NCBI RefSeq assembly: GCF_014200495.1 | Contig: NZ_JACHBY010000003.1 | Coordinates: 186,001-250,000 of the forward strand | From: Mucilaginibacter geliditolerans | GTDB lineage: Bacteria; Bacteroidota; Bacteroidia; Sphingobacteriales; Sphingobacteriaceae | DNA: 64,000 nucleotides | Direction of reading: 5' to 3' | Shown: positions 17,973 through 27,915 of the stretch, in pieces | Layout: each line of letters begins with the position of its first letter | How positions within the stretch are numbered: the first letter of the stretch is position 1 | The notes under the pieces: generated by a model | Database searches by the model: none | The model's input: only the letters and a program-made list of their open reading frames with translations | What the model was told of the DNA's origin: nothing | Position numbers and translations under genes: made by a program

Positions 17973-19754
17973 GTGAACAGAAAATTCTTAGCCATCGTCC
18001 TTTTAATTACCGTTTTTGCGGCATGTAAAAAGGACTCTGTAGGCCCAACAGGTATAAAAGATGATGCCGCATTTGTTGTGTATGAAAGTACTTTTTTAGA
18101 TGGATTATGGAAAGTAAACCCCGATTGGGCAACCTCGGTAGGGTATCATAAATATGATAGTTTGCTGCTGGTACCGAGTAATAAAACAAGGGATAAGCAG
18201 CTTGAGTACTATAAATCAAACCTCGACTCACTGTCGCATTATGAGATCGAGAAGTTATCGCAAAATAACCGCATTGATTACCAGATCATGCAAAACCAGC
18301 TGCAATATCTGCAATGGGATACCGAATTTTTAAAGGAATATGAGTGGAACCCCACCAATTATAATGTGATAGGCACCTTTGCTTATATTTTGAACGAGCA
18401 TTACGCGCCGCTTGCCAAACGCCTGCGTAATTTCTACCAAAAAATGGCCAATATTCCTGATTATTACAAGGAGGCCGAAAAGCAGCTCAAAAACCCGGTT
18501 GTTGAACTTACCAACCTGGCTATTGATCAGCACCTGAACGGTGTGGGAACTTTTGAAAAGGATTTTGCCGATTCCCTTAAAAAATCAAACATCCCCGAGG
18601 CTGAGCAAAAACAAATGCTCGACAGGGCGGCTACGTCGGCTACTGCCATAAGGGGTTTCGCAGCATTCCTTAAAGGGATGAAGAACGATCATCCGCGCGA
18701 TTTCAGGCTGGGTCAGGAATATTATAATGATAAGTTTAAATACGAGATACAATCACAATATACGTCGCAGCAAATATTTAACGCTGCAACCGAACGGAAA
18801 AAATTTGTTCATCATGAAATGGCACAATTGAGCCGCCAGCTGTGGCCAAAATATTTTGGCACGCAAGCTATGCCAAAGGATAGCATGGAACTGATCAGCA
18901 AAGTGATTGATACTATCGCAAGCAGACACGTTGATGCGGATAACTTTCAATCATCAATTGAGCAGCTTATACCTAAGTTAACCGCTTTTGTGCGGGCAAA
19001 AGACCTGGTGACAATGGATCCTTCGAAACCACTGGTTGTACGCAAGGAACCTGGCTATATGGCAGGCAGCGGCGCGGGTGCATCCATGAGCTCGCCTGGC
19101 CCGTATGATAAAACCGGCAACTCTTACTTCAACGTAGGCAGCCTGGCAGGCTATTCGCCGGAGCAGGCCGAAAGTTATTTGCGCGAGTACAATAACTACA
19201 CTTTGCAAATACTATGTATCCACGAGGCTATACCGGGCCATTACGTGCAGCTGGTGTACGCTAATCAATCGCCAAGTTTAATTAAGTCCATATTTGGCAA
19301 TAATGCTATGATAGAGGGTTGGGCGGTTTATGGCGAACAAATGATGCTGGACAATGGCTACGGTGGCGACAATCCCGAAATGAAGCTAATGTGGTATAAA
19401 TGGCACCTGCGCTCCGTTTGTAATACCATACTGGATTACAGTGTACATGCTGCTGGCATGACAAAAGACCAAGCCATTACATTCCTTACACATGAGGCAT
19501 TTCAGCAAAAAACAGAGGCCGAAAACAAATGGAAACGTGTAACCGTAAGCAGTGTACAACTGGATTGCTACTACACCGGCTATAAAGAAATTATGGACCT
19601 GCGCGAACTATGGAAAAAAGACCAGGGCGTTAATTATACTTTAAAAGCCTTTAATGAAAAATTCCTGAGCTATGGCAGTGCTCCTGTAAAATACATTAAG
19701 GAAGCCATGATGAAGAAAGATACGCACGATAGCGGCAGCGGAACGGGTAATTAA
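17973..19754 (+). CDS. DUF885 lipoprotein, putative metallopeptidase-like
   Basis: 593 aa, starting at GTG. The lipoprotein signal ends VFAACKKD at about residue 18. DUF885 spans most of the rest, including YFNVGSLAGYSPEQAESYLREY and the metal-site-like motif IHEAIPGHYVQLVYA near residue 420. The HE(x4)GH pattern is what DUF885 proteins carry, and they are considered relatives of zinc carboxypeptidases, although activity is rarely shown. It is anchored in the envelope and would face the periplasm or the outside. GTG is the first start in frame before the signal sequence. Confidence 0.85.
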   Translation: MNRKFLAIVLLITVFAACKKDSVGPTGIKDDAAFVVYESTFLDGLWKVNPDWATSVGYHKYDSLLLVPSNKTRDKQLEYYKSNLDSLSHYEIEKLSQNNRIDYQIMQNQLQYLQWDTEFLKEYEWNPTNYNVIGTFAYILNEHYAPLAKRLRNFYQKMANIPDYYKEAEKQLKNPVVELTNLAIDQHLNGVGTFEKDFADSLKKSNIPEAEQKQMLDRAATSATAIRGFAAFLKGMKNDHPRDFRLGQEYYNDKFKYEIQSQYTSQQIFNAATERKKFVHHEMAQLSRQLWPKYFGTQAMPKDSMELISKVIDTIASRHVDADNFQSSIEQLIPKLTAFVRAKDLVTMDPSKPLVVRKEPGYMAGSGAGASMSSPGPYDKTGNSYFNVGSLAGYSPEQAESYLREYNNYTLQILCIHEAIPGHYVQLVYANQSPSLIKSIFGNNAMIEGWAVYGEQMMLDNGYGGDNPEMKLMWYKWHLRSVCNTILDYSVHAAGMTKDQAITFLTHEAFQQKTEAENKWKRVTVSSVQLDCYYTGYKEIMDLRELWKKDQGVNYTLKAFNEKFLSYGSAPVKYIKEAMMKKDTHDSGSGTGN

Positions 19755-19760
19755 TATTAT

Positions 19761-20054
19761 ATGACAGGGAATACGCTGTATGTTATTTACAATTTAATAT
19801 GGCAACTATTTTCATTCTGGTTATTAGTCTATCTAAATGCATATATAAATGGAGCATATAGTAGGTTTTCAGCCATTATTTTATTGTTAGAGGCGGGTTT
19901 ACTAGTATTAATAATTTGGTTTCTAAATAAATTAAGTCTGTCCGAAAGCAAACAGGCTAACAAAACAAAAATATTAAAAATAACAACTGCAGTTTCAGTA
20001 ATTCTAACATTGGTACCAGTTCTAATATTCTTTATAGTTACTTTATTCCAATAA
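19761..20054 (+). CDS. Small hypothetical membrane protein
   Basis: 97 aa with three hydrophobic helices (about residues 8-28, 35-53 and 70-95) and a Lys-rich loop between the second and third. AT-rich compared with the gene before it. Starts 6 nt after the DUF885 stop, so co-transcription is likely. No family recognised. The stop overlaps the left arm of the following hairpin. Confidence 0.55.
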   Translation: MTGNTLYVIYNLIWQLFSFWLLVYLNAYINGAYSRFSAIILLLEAGLLVLIIWFLNKLSLSESKQANKTKILKITTAVSVILTLVPVLIFFIVTLFQ

Positions 20055-20090
20055 AAAAGCGATGGGTGTGAAACCCATCGCTTTTTTATT
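20050..20090. terminator. Perfect 18-bp bidirectional terminator hairpin, repeat family member
   Basis: Arms AATAAAAAAGCGATGGGT and its exact complement enclose a 5-nt loop, with A/T tracts serving both strands between two convergent genes. The core GCGATGGGT...ACCCATCGC recurs at 45758-45790 and 46311-46341. Confidence 0.85.
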
Positions 20091-20101
20091 GGAACTCTAT
20101 T

Positions 20102-20407
20102 TTAAGCCCAATGACCGGGTATCCATACATATCCACCCCTGTGATCGCGCCAGTGGCCTGCTCTCCAAACTGCGTGTGGATGTGGCGGAAGCGCCCAATA
20201 CCCTCCGTGGTAAACATATCTGCCACCGGCTGGTGTCCACTCTTCGGCCACCCAAACGTGGCGTGGTGAAGGTGCTACGGGCCTTTCCACAACAACCTCT
20301 CTCGGGCGTTCTGGGCGAACAACTACAACAACCTGTGCCTGACTTTTAGCAACTGTAAAAGCCGATATGCCAATAAATAAAAACAGAACTTTCTTTAAAT
20401 TTTTCAT
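20102..20407 (-). CDS. Secreted WxxGxW-repeat protein
   Basis: 101 aa with a signal peptide (KKVLFLFIGISAFTVAKSQA). A Val/Arg/Pro-rich linker precedes repeats of the WxxGxW type (WRAGHW, WIPGHW) plus related W/G/Y motifs. Small proteins of this kind are common in Bacteroidetes and Burkholderia and are expected to fold as short beta-hairpin arrays in the periplasm. The function is unknown. The leftward transcript ends at the hairpin at 20050-20090. Confidence 0.75.
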   Translation of the reverse strand: MKNLKKVLFLFIGISAFTVAKSQAQVVVVVRPERPREVVVERPVAPSPRHVWVAEEWTPAGGRYVYHGGYWALPPHPHAVWRAGHWRDHRGGYVWIPGHWA

Positions 20408-20506
20408 AGTAGTATTTAATTCGATAACTATTGGTATGACGATTTATGAAGAAAATGGTTTAAAAAAGTATGCTTATTTTTTTACTCACCACAGGCTGCG
20501 TAGTTA

Positions 20507-20931
20507 ACTCACCCTGACTTCGCTTCGCTGGTCATCCCTCTCTACGCTAAAGCGTAAAGAGGGAGTGAAAAGGTAAAAAATAAAAAACTTCTTCCTCCCA
20601 CCTCTTTGCGCCGCAGGCGGAGAGAGGTCGACGAGTGAAACGATGTCGGGTGAGTCAAACGGAGCACATTTAATCCGGGCGTTCCCCTGCGGGTCAGGCT
20701 GTACGCTTATACGCCTGCAGGCATTAAGCTCGGGCCGGTATCCGCTGCCATCCTTAACGCTAAGCTTCGACGCGCTCAGTTTGACTCACCCGGTCTTTGC
20801 TTCGCTTGACCACCCTCTCTACGCTAAAGCGTAAAGAGGGAAAAGCTTATTATTTTTTTTCACCCTCTTTGCGGCTTGCCGCAGAGAGAGTCGACCAGCG
20901 AAGCGTAGTCGGGGTGAGTCACCGGAGCGCG
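20507..20931. repeat. Two copies of a nested long palindrome
   Basis: Two units, 20507-20655 and 20771-20931, each have outer arms (ACTCACCC.../...GGGTGAGT) and an inner small palindrome in each arm (CTCTACGCTAAAGCGTAAAGAG and a CTCTTTGCGGC...GAGAG type). A third copy lies at 56317-56478 and a decayed one near 52690-52770. The spacer 20656-20770 shares a TGCAGGCGTAT...GCAGGGGAACGCCC block, reversed, with 56537-56583. No gene is seen from 20408 to 20981. Confidence 0.7.
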
Positions 20932-20973
20932 TCAACAACCGGACTTATCCATCACTCAAACCCGTTCATTTAG

Positions 20974-23034
<2,061 letters not shown>

Positions 23035-23157
23035 AATTTACAAATTGATGTGATTTCTAATTGTAACATTTTTGTTACAATTAAACTTCTGATATAACGG
23101 CTTGTTCTAATGTAATATAAAAATTTAATTTTGCATAAATATAAAACATCTACACCC

Positions 23158-23382
23158 ATGAATAATTTTTTATCAATACAACCTGCAATTTTTTGCGAAC
23201 CTTGCAAAGATTGCGGTGCGCGCCCTGTAGTAGAACAATCTAAAAATGGCTACGTTGTCAGGTGCCCTAATGATAAAAAGCATTATAAAACAAAAGCCGG
23301 ATTGGTGGATATCACTGATTGGAACTTAAAGAATAAGACCCATATGCCATTTGTGGCCTCTCCAAAGCAAAAGGCATCATAA
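23158..23382 (+). CDS. Small zinc-ribbon-like protein
   Basis: 74 aa. CEPCKDCGARP followed by YVVRCPNDKKHYKTK gives four Cys and one His in an arrangement suggestive of a zinc ribbon. The length and the C-x2-C-x2-C spacing resemble Lar-type small proteins, but the resemblance is weak. The ATG at 23158 is preferred to a TTG 9 codons upstream. A terminator follows at once, so it is a single-gene unit between ligA and dapA. Role unknown. Confidence 0.6.
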   Translation: MNNFLSIQPAIFCEPCKDCGARPVVEQSKNGYVVRCPNDKKHYKTKAGLVDITDWNLKNKTHMPFVASPKQKAS

Positions 23383-23410
23383 AACTAACAAGAAAAAATA
23401 CATCAATACG

Positions 23411-23441
23411 AGGAGAAAGCATAAACACTTTCTCCTTTTTT
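23411..23441 (+). terminator. Terminator after the zinc-ribbon gene
   Basis: Stem AGGAGAAAG/CTTTCTCCT with an 8-nt loop, followed by TTTTT. Confidence 0.8.
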
Positions 23442-23573
23442 ATTTACCGCTATTTTAAGATTTGAGTTTTTTCCGTTTGTTTAACAATCTTCTACACTTG
23501 ATCACAAACAAAATCAAACTATTTTCTACGCTAAATCTTCAAAATCTTATCTTAGCATCCTTTAATTATTGAG

Positions 23574-24476
23574 ATGAACAAATTTTACGGAACAGGAGTA
23601 GCTATTGTAACTCCGTTTCAAGCAGACGGGCAGGTTGATTACAACGGACTTAAAGACCTGATAAATTATTTAATAGATGGCGGGGTTCAATACCTGGTAT
23701 CATTGGGCACTACAGGCGAAACCGTTACATTAAACCAGCAGGAGAAGAAGAAGATATGGGCTTTTACAGCAGAAGTTGTTGCAGGCCGCGTAAACCTGGT
23801 TGCAGGCATCGGCGGCAATAATACGCTTGAAGTTGTTCAGCAGGTAAAAGAATTTGATACTAATGGCTATGATGCCATACTATCTGCAAGCCCGGCATAT
23901 AACAAACCAACCCAGGAAGGCATTTATCAGCATTATAAAGCAATAGCCCAAGCTTCATCATTGCCTGTTATATTATATAACGTACCAAGCCGTACGGGTA
24001 GCAATGTAAGCGCTGAAACTACTGTACGCCTGGCAAACGATTTCAATAATATTATCGGCACTAAAGAAGCCTCAGGCAATTTTGACCAGATAAACCAGAT
24101 CATGCGTGATAAACCGAAAGACTTTTTGGTTATCTCGGGAGATGATCCGGTTACGCTGCCAATGATGGCGCTGGGCGCTGCAGGGGTTATTTCGGTTGTT
24201 GGCAATGCGCTCCCATCTCAGCTTTCAGAAATGGTACATCATTGTTTGGCTGGCGATTATAAATCCGCACAAAAAATACATTCGCAACTAATTGATATTA
24301 CCAGATTAATGTTTGTGGAAGGTAACCCTGCAGGTGTTAAATCCGCATTAAAACACTTGGACATTTGCGGCGATACCCTTCGTTTGCCCTTAGTACACGT
24401 TAGTGACGCAACCGCGAAAAAAATAGCGCAGGAAACACAAAATATAACTACAGTAAAAAGCCCGGCTAAATACTAG
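23574..24476 (+). CDS. dapA: 4-hydroxy-tetrahydrodipicolinate synthase
   Basis: 300 aa TIM-barrel enzyme of the DHDPS family. Visible are GTGVAIVTPF at the start, SLGTTGET (binds the pyruvate carboxylate), YNVPSRTG with the proton-relay Tyr136 and an Arg nearby, and GTKEASGN with Schiff-base Lys164. It condenses pyruvate with aspartate semialdehyde, the first step toward diaminopimelate and lysine. The product feeds MurE, whose gene in this window carries the meso-DAP motif. A TATCTTAG element 19 nt before the ATG could be its -7 box. The stop lies inside a terminator hairpin. Confidence 0.96.
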   Translation: MNKFYGTGVAIVTPFQADGQVDYNGLKDLINYLIDGGVQYLVSLGTTGETVTLNQQEKKKIWAFTAEVVAGRVNLVAGIGGNNTLEVVQQVKEFDTNGYDAILSASPAYNKPTQEGIYQHYKAIAQASSLPVILYNVPSRTGSNVSAETTVRLANDFNNIIGTKEASGNFDQINQIMRDKPKDFLVISGDDPVTLPMMALGAAGVISVVGNALPSQLSEMVHHCLAGDYKSAQKIHSQLIDITRLMFVEGNPAGVKSALKHLDICGDTLRLPLVHVSDATAKKIAQETQNITTVKSPAKY

Positions 24477-24487
24477 CCAGGCTTTTT
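24454..24487 (+). terminator. Terminator overlapping the dapA stop
   Basis: Arms AAAAAGCCCGGCTA and TAGCCAGGCTTTTT (one mismatch) enclose a 6-nt loop. The dapA stop codon lies in the right arm. Confidence 0.8.
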
Positions 24488-24525
24488 CACATTCAGTAAA
24501 AAATCTTTTTTCCAGGTTGTTTCCC

Positions 24526-24702
24526 CTATTGTTTGTTCTTTGTACCCTGAACTTCCAATCTGATAGATTGAGCTAAATTTTTTAGGTCTTGCATTCCTTT
24601 ACGAACACGTGTACCTGCTGCGCTGTTTCCCTTGTTGTAAAACTTGTCAGCATCGGCTTCCAAAGACGCAACGAGGTTTTTTACTTCAGTAAATTTTTCC
24701 AT
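24526..24702 (-). CDS. Histone H1-like DNA-binding protein, 58 aa
   Basis: A short gene easily missed: MEKFTEVKNLVASLEADADK at the start, then a conserved KGNSAAGTRVRKGMQDLKNL block, then stop. This KGNxAAGTRxRK pattern is shared by the small histone H1-like proteins of Bacteroidetes, which bind DNA and help compact the nucleoid. Unusually for this genome, a clear Shine-Dalgarno-like AAAAGGAG sits about 8 nt before the ATG, suggesting high expression. It faces dapA tail to tail, with the dapA terminator between. Confidence 0.85.
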   Translation of the reverse strand: MEKFTEVKNLVASLEADADKFYNKGNSAAGTRVRKGMQDLKNLAQSIRLEVQGTKNKQ

Positions 24703-25031
24703 TTGAATTACTCCTTTTAAGATAATGAGGTTTATTGTTTAACTAAAGCTAATCTAAAATCTTTTTATTTAAAAAAAAACTTTTGCATAAAAAAAATACT
24801 GCCTTAAAAGTGCTTTTTTTCCACAGTATCAGGCAAATAGCTATATTATTTTGATAATAAATATCAATAATAGATCATCTGATATTAAATATTTCACGAT
24901 TCATATACCAATAATTTAATATTTAATATAAAATGATCTAAATATTAAAATAAAGTAAGCTTATAACTCCCAAATTACCAAAACAGGTGCCAATAAATAT
25001 TTTTTTTAATGGCAGCGTAATATGCAATTAA
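24703..25031. other. AT-rich intergenic region
   Basis: About 330 bp, strongly AT-rich with poly-A/T runs. It must hold the promoter of the histone-like gene at its left side and the 3' end of the GH125 message at its right. No palindrome or coding frame stands out. Confidence 0.5.
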
Positions 25032-26459
25032 TTATGTATTCTGTAATATTTCAGGATAATACTTATGCGTTTTTATTATTAATTCACCAAATAAAGTATT
25101 TGCCCATGCAAACCATTTACGGGTAAAGTCGGCTGCATTATCCTTATTGAATGATTCATGCATAAAACCGGTACCTGCATGGGTATTTTTCAGCCAAATA
25201 ATACATTGACTTACCTCTTCTTTGTTGGTTGATGTTAGTCCCCTGATAATAATACCCATTGGCCATATATAATTCATACCCACATGCGGGCCGCCAATAC
25301 CTTCAGCTGCTGAACCTTTAAAAAAGTAGGGGTTATCCAAACTCAAAACCATGCGGCGTGTGTTCTGGTAAACAGGATCGGTGGCAGGCATTGCATTTAA
25401 ATAAGGCAACGCGAGCAAGCTCGGCACATTAGCATCATCCATAAATGATTGATTGCCGTAACCATCAACCTCATAAGCCAACACTTTGCCATATACCGGG
25501 TGCTGATAAGTGGCATATTTTTGCAGGGCAGTATGTACTTCAGTTGCCAGGGCTTCACACTCATCGGCAGTGGCTTTATCTTTAGCAATTACACTAAACA
25601 TTTCGGCCATCTGGCGTAAACTGGCTACAGCAAAATAATTTGATGGTACCAGGAAAGGGAAGATAGTAGCATCATCAGACGGGCGGAAGATAGAGCAGAT
25701 CAAACCTACAGGTTTAACCGGGTTACCATAGCCACCATTAGGTGCCGTATCGCTGGCTACCTCTGTTTTGCGCTGAAAATGATAAGGGCCTTTACCTTCT
25801 TTACGCTGCTGTTCTTTAAAAGTATGCAAGATAGTTTTACCTGCATTTTGCCAGTTCTCATCAAAAAAACTGGTATCGCCGCTCAGTTTCCAATAGTTGT
25901 AAGCCAATCTTATAGGGTAACATAAGGAGTCTACTTCCCATTTGCGCTCATGCAGTTCGGGTTTCATGGTAGTGTTATCGCTATCCCATTCGCTGCCTGT
26001 CGGGCCCATATTAAAGGCATTGGCATAAGGGTCGATCAGCACACAGTTTGCCTGCCTGTTTATTACGCCTAAAATCAGCTTTTTAAGGGCCGCATCCTTA
26101 GTTATGAGTGGCAGATAGGGCCAAACCTGCGCCGATGAATCGCGCATCCACATGGCGTTTATATCGCCTGTAATTACAAAGGTATCGGGCTTGCCATTAA
26201 TCTCGGCATAATTAACTGTGGTATCTAATGTATTTGGGTAGCAGTTCTCAAACAACCACGCGAGCTCTGGGTTTTTTATGCTTGCTTTTATGCTGTTGAT
26301 GGTTTCTTCAACGGCTTTACTGGTGAATTTACGATCACTCAGTTTTGGGCGGTGACTTTCAAACTGAATTGGCCCGGCAAACCATTTGGGTTTTAAGCCA
26401 GAGCTAATACCTAATGCTGTAATACCGTTGATCTTAATAAAATTGCGGCGTGTTGTCAT
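25032..26459 (-). CDS. Glycoside hydrolase family 125 (exo-alpha-1,6-mannosidase type)
   Basis: 475 aa. The N-terminus TTRRNFIKINGITALG is a twin-arginine export signal. The body matches GH125 (formerly DUF1237): GDINAMWMRDSSAQVWPYLP, WEVDSLCYPIRLAYNYWK, YEVDGYGNQSFMDDANVPSL and GPHVGMNYIWPMGI. GH125 enzymes are metal-independent, inverting exo-alpha-mannosidases acting on alpha-1,6-linked mannose. The Glu/Asp residues in the two aromatic-rich segments are the probable catalytic pair. No PUL-type neighbours (SusC/D or other mannosidases) are present, so it appears to be a lone enzyme. Confidence 0.9.
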   Translation of the reverse strand: MTTRRNFIKINGITALGISSGLKPKWFAGPIQFESHRPKLSDRKFTSKAVEETINSIKASIKNPELAWLFENCYPNTLDTTVNYAEINGKPDTFVITGDINAMWMRDSSAQVWPYLPLITKDAALKKLILGVINRQANCVLIDPYANAFNMGPTGSEWDSDNTTMKPELHERKWEVDSLCYPIRLAYNYWKLSGDTSFFDENWQNAGKTILHTFKEQQRKEGKGPYHFQRKTEVASDTAPNGGYGNPVKPVGLICSIFRPSDDATIFPFLVPSNYFAVASLRQMAEMFSVIAKDKATADECEALATEVHTALQKYATYQHPVYGKVLAYEVDGYGNQSFMDDANVPSLLALPYLNAMPATDPVYQNTRRMVLSLDNPYFFKGSAAEGIGGPHVGMNYIWPMGIIIRGLTSTNKEEVSQCIIWLKNTHAGTGFMHESFNKDNAADFTRKWFAWANTLFGELIIKTHKYYPEILQNT

Positions 26460-26490
26460 AGATTTGCTAAATTGGTTTGGCTAAAATAAA

Positions 26491-26518
26491 AAAGCCTTTC
26501 GGATATCCGAAAGGCTTT
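26491..26518. terminator. Perfect 28-bp palindromic terminator
   Basis: AAAGCCTTTCGGAT joined directly to its complement, with A/T runs outside. It lies just after the stop of the leftward spt gene and upstream of the GH125 start. Confidence 0.75.
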
Positions 26519-26541
26519 CACAATTTATATTTTCTTTTTGC

Positions 26542-27786
26542 TTAAACAGCAGGCTCGTTTACGTTTTTGTAATGACCTGCTTTTAGCTTCTCGCCCATCT
26601 CGCTGTAAGCATCAAGCGTGCGCTGTACATCCTCCAAACTATGTGAAGCAGTAGGTATCAGCCTCAGCAATATAATGCCTCTTGGGATAACAGGATAGAT
26701 CACAATTGAGCAGAAGATGCCGTAGTTCTCGCGCAGGTCGCGGGTTAGCGCGGTTGCTTCATACAGGTCGCCCTTTAAAATAACCGGGGTAACCATGGTA
26801 TTGCTTATACCGATATCAAAACCGCGTTCCTTTAAGCCTTTTTGCAGCGTTGTAGCTATCAGCCATAATTTTTCACGTAGTTCAGGTTTAGCCTTTAATA
26901 ACTCGAAACGTTTTTTCAAACCGATAACCATTGGCATTGGCAATGCCTTGGCAAAAGTTTGTGAGCGCATATTATAACGCAGGTATTCAATAATTTCGCG
27001 CTTGGCAGCTACAAAACCACCTATACCGGCCATTGATTTGGCGAAGGTGCCAAAGTATACATCAACCTCATCAACACAACCCTGTTCCTCGTGCGTACCG
27101 GCACCGGTTGGACCCATAGTACCAAAACCATGCGCGTCATCAACCAATAAACGGAAATTGAATTTCTTTTTAAGCTCGCTGATCTCTTTCAGTTTACCCT
27201 GCGCACCCGACATACCAAAGACACCTTCGGTTATCAGCAATATACCACCACCGGTTTGCTCAGTTAGCTTTGTAGCGCGTTCCAGTTGTTTTTCGCAGCT
27301 TTCGATATCATTATGCTGATATACAAAACGCTTGCCCATATGTAAGCGCACACCATCAATTATACAGGCATGTGATTCGGCATCGTATACAATAACATCA
27401 TTACGGTCAACCAATGCATCAATAATGGATAGCATACCCTGGTAACCATAGTTCAATAAAAAGGCGGACTCTTTGCCCACAAATTCAGCCAGGTTATTTT
27501 CCAATTCCTCATGGTGCCTGGAGTTGCCCGACATCATACGCGCACCCATTGGGTAGGCCATGCCGTAATCAGCAGCTGCCTGGGCATCGGCTGCCCTCAC
27601 TTCAGGATGATTAGCTAAACCCAGATAGTTGTTAAGGCTCCAAACCAAATGTTCCTTGCCATTAAATAGCATATGCGGACCAATTTCACCTTCTAACTTA
27701 GGGTATGAGAAATAGCCATGCGACCATTTTTGATGCTGGCCAATAGGGCCGCCAACACTTTTTAATATCTTGTCAAATAAATCCAA
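26542..27786 (-). CDS. spt: Serine palmitoyltransferase-type alpha-oxoamine synthase
   Basis: 414 aa PLP enzyme of the AONS family. It has WSLNNYLGLANHPEV, YGYQGMLSIIDAL, the D-x-A-H pair in RLLVDDAHGFGTMG, and the PLP lysine in YFGTFAKSMAGIGG. Bacteroidetes of this group make sphingolipids, and SPT (serine plus acyl-CoA to 3-ketosphinganine) is the family member expected here. KBL or BioF cannot be fully excluded without a tree. No ATG is available: the frame opens after a stop and the best start is TTG. A terminator separates it from ftsZ upstream, so it is not part of the dcw operon despite following it. Confidence 0.82.
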   Translation of the reverse strand: MDLFDKILKSVGGPIGQHQKWSHGYFSYPKLEGEIGPHMLFNGKEHLVWSLNNYLGLANHPEVRAADAQAAADYGMAYPMGARMMSGNSRHHEELENNLAEFVGKESAFLLNYGYQGMLSIIDALVDRNDVIVYDAESHACIIDGVRLHMGKRFVYQHNDIESCEKQLERATKLTEQTGGGILLITEGVFGMSGAQGKLKEISELKKKFNFRLLVDDAHGFGTMGPTGAGTHEEQGCVDEVDVYFGTFAKSMAGIGGFVAAKREIIEYLRYNMRSQTFAKALPMPMVIGLKKRFELLKAKPELREKLWLIATTLQKGLKERGFDIGISNTMVTPVILKGDLYEATALTRDLRENYGIFCSIVIYPVIPRGIILLRLIPTASHSLEDVQRTLDAYSEMGEKLKAGHYKNVNEPAV

Positions 27787-27862
27787 AATGCTATCCTTTT
27801 CTTTATTGTGTTAAAATGCAAATATAGCCCTTTTAAGCAGGCTTCACAAACCCCGTAAATGT

Positions 27863-27895
27863 AAAAAAGCCCTTGCAAATCAATACAAAGGCTTA
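27863..27895 (-). terminator. Terminator of ftsZ and the dcw cluster
   Basis: On the minus strand the stem AGCCTTTG/CAAGGGCT is followed by TTTTTT, about 20 nt after the ftsZ stop. It marks the end of the dcw transcript. Confidence 0.8.
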
Positions 27896-27915
27896 GTTCT
27901 CAATAATTGGTTTGA

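Noticed and set aside
20062..20349. Open frame of about 95 codons on the plus strand
   Set aside because: It is the shadow of the secreted WxxGxW protein on the other strand and begins inside the terminator hairpin.
26542..27786. Assignment as BioF or Kbl
   Set aside because: No biotin or threonine-degradation neighbours are present and the taxon is expected to make sphingolipids; the alternative is noted but less likely.
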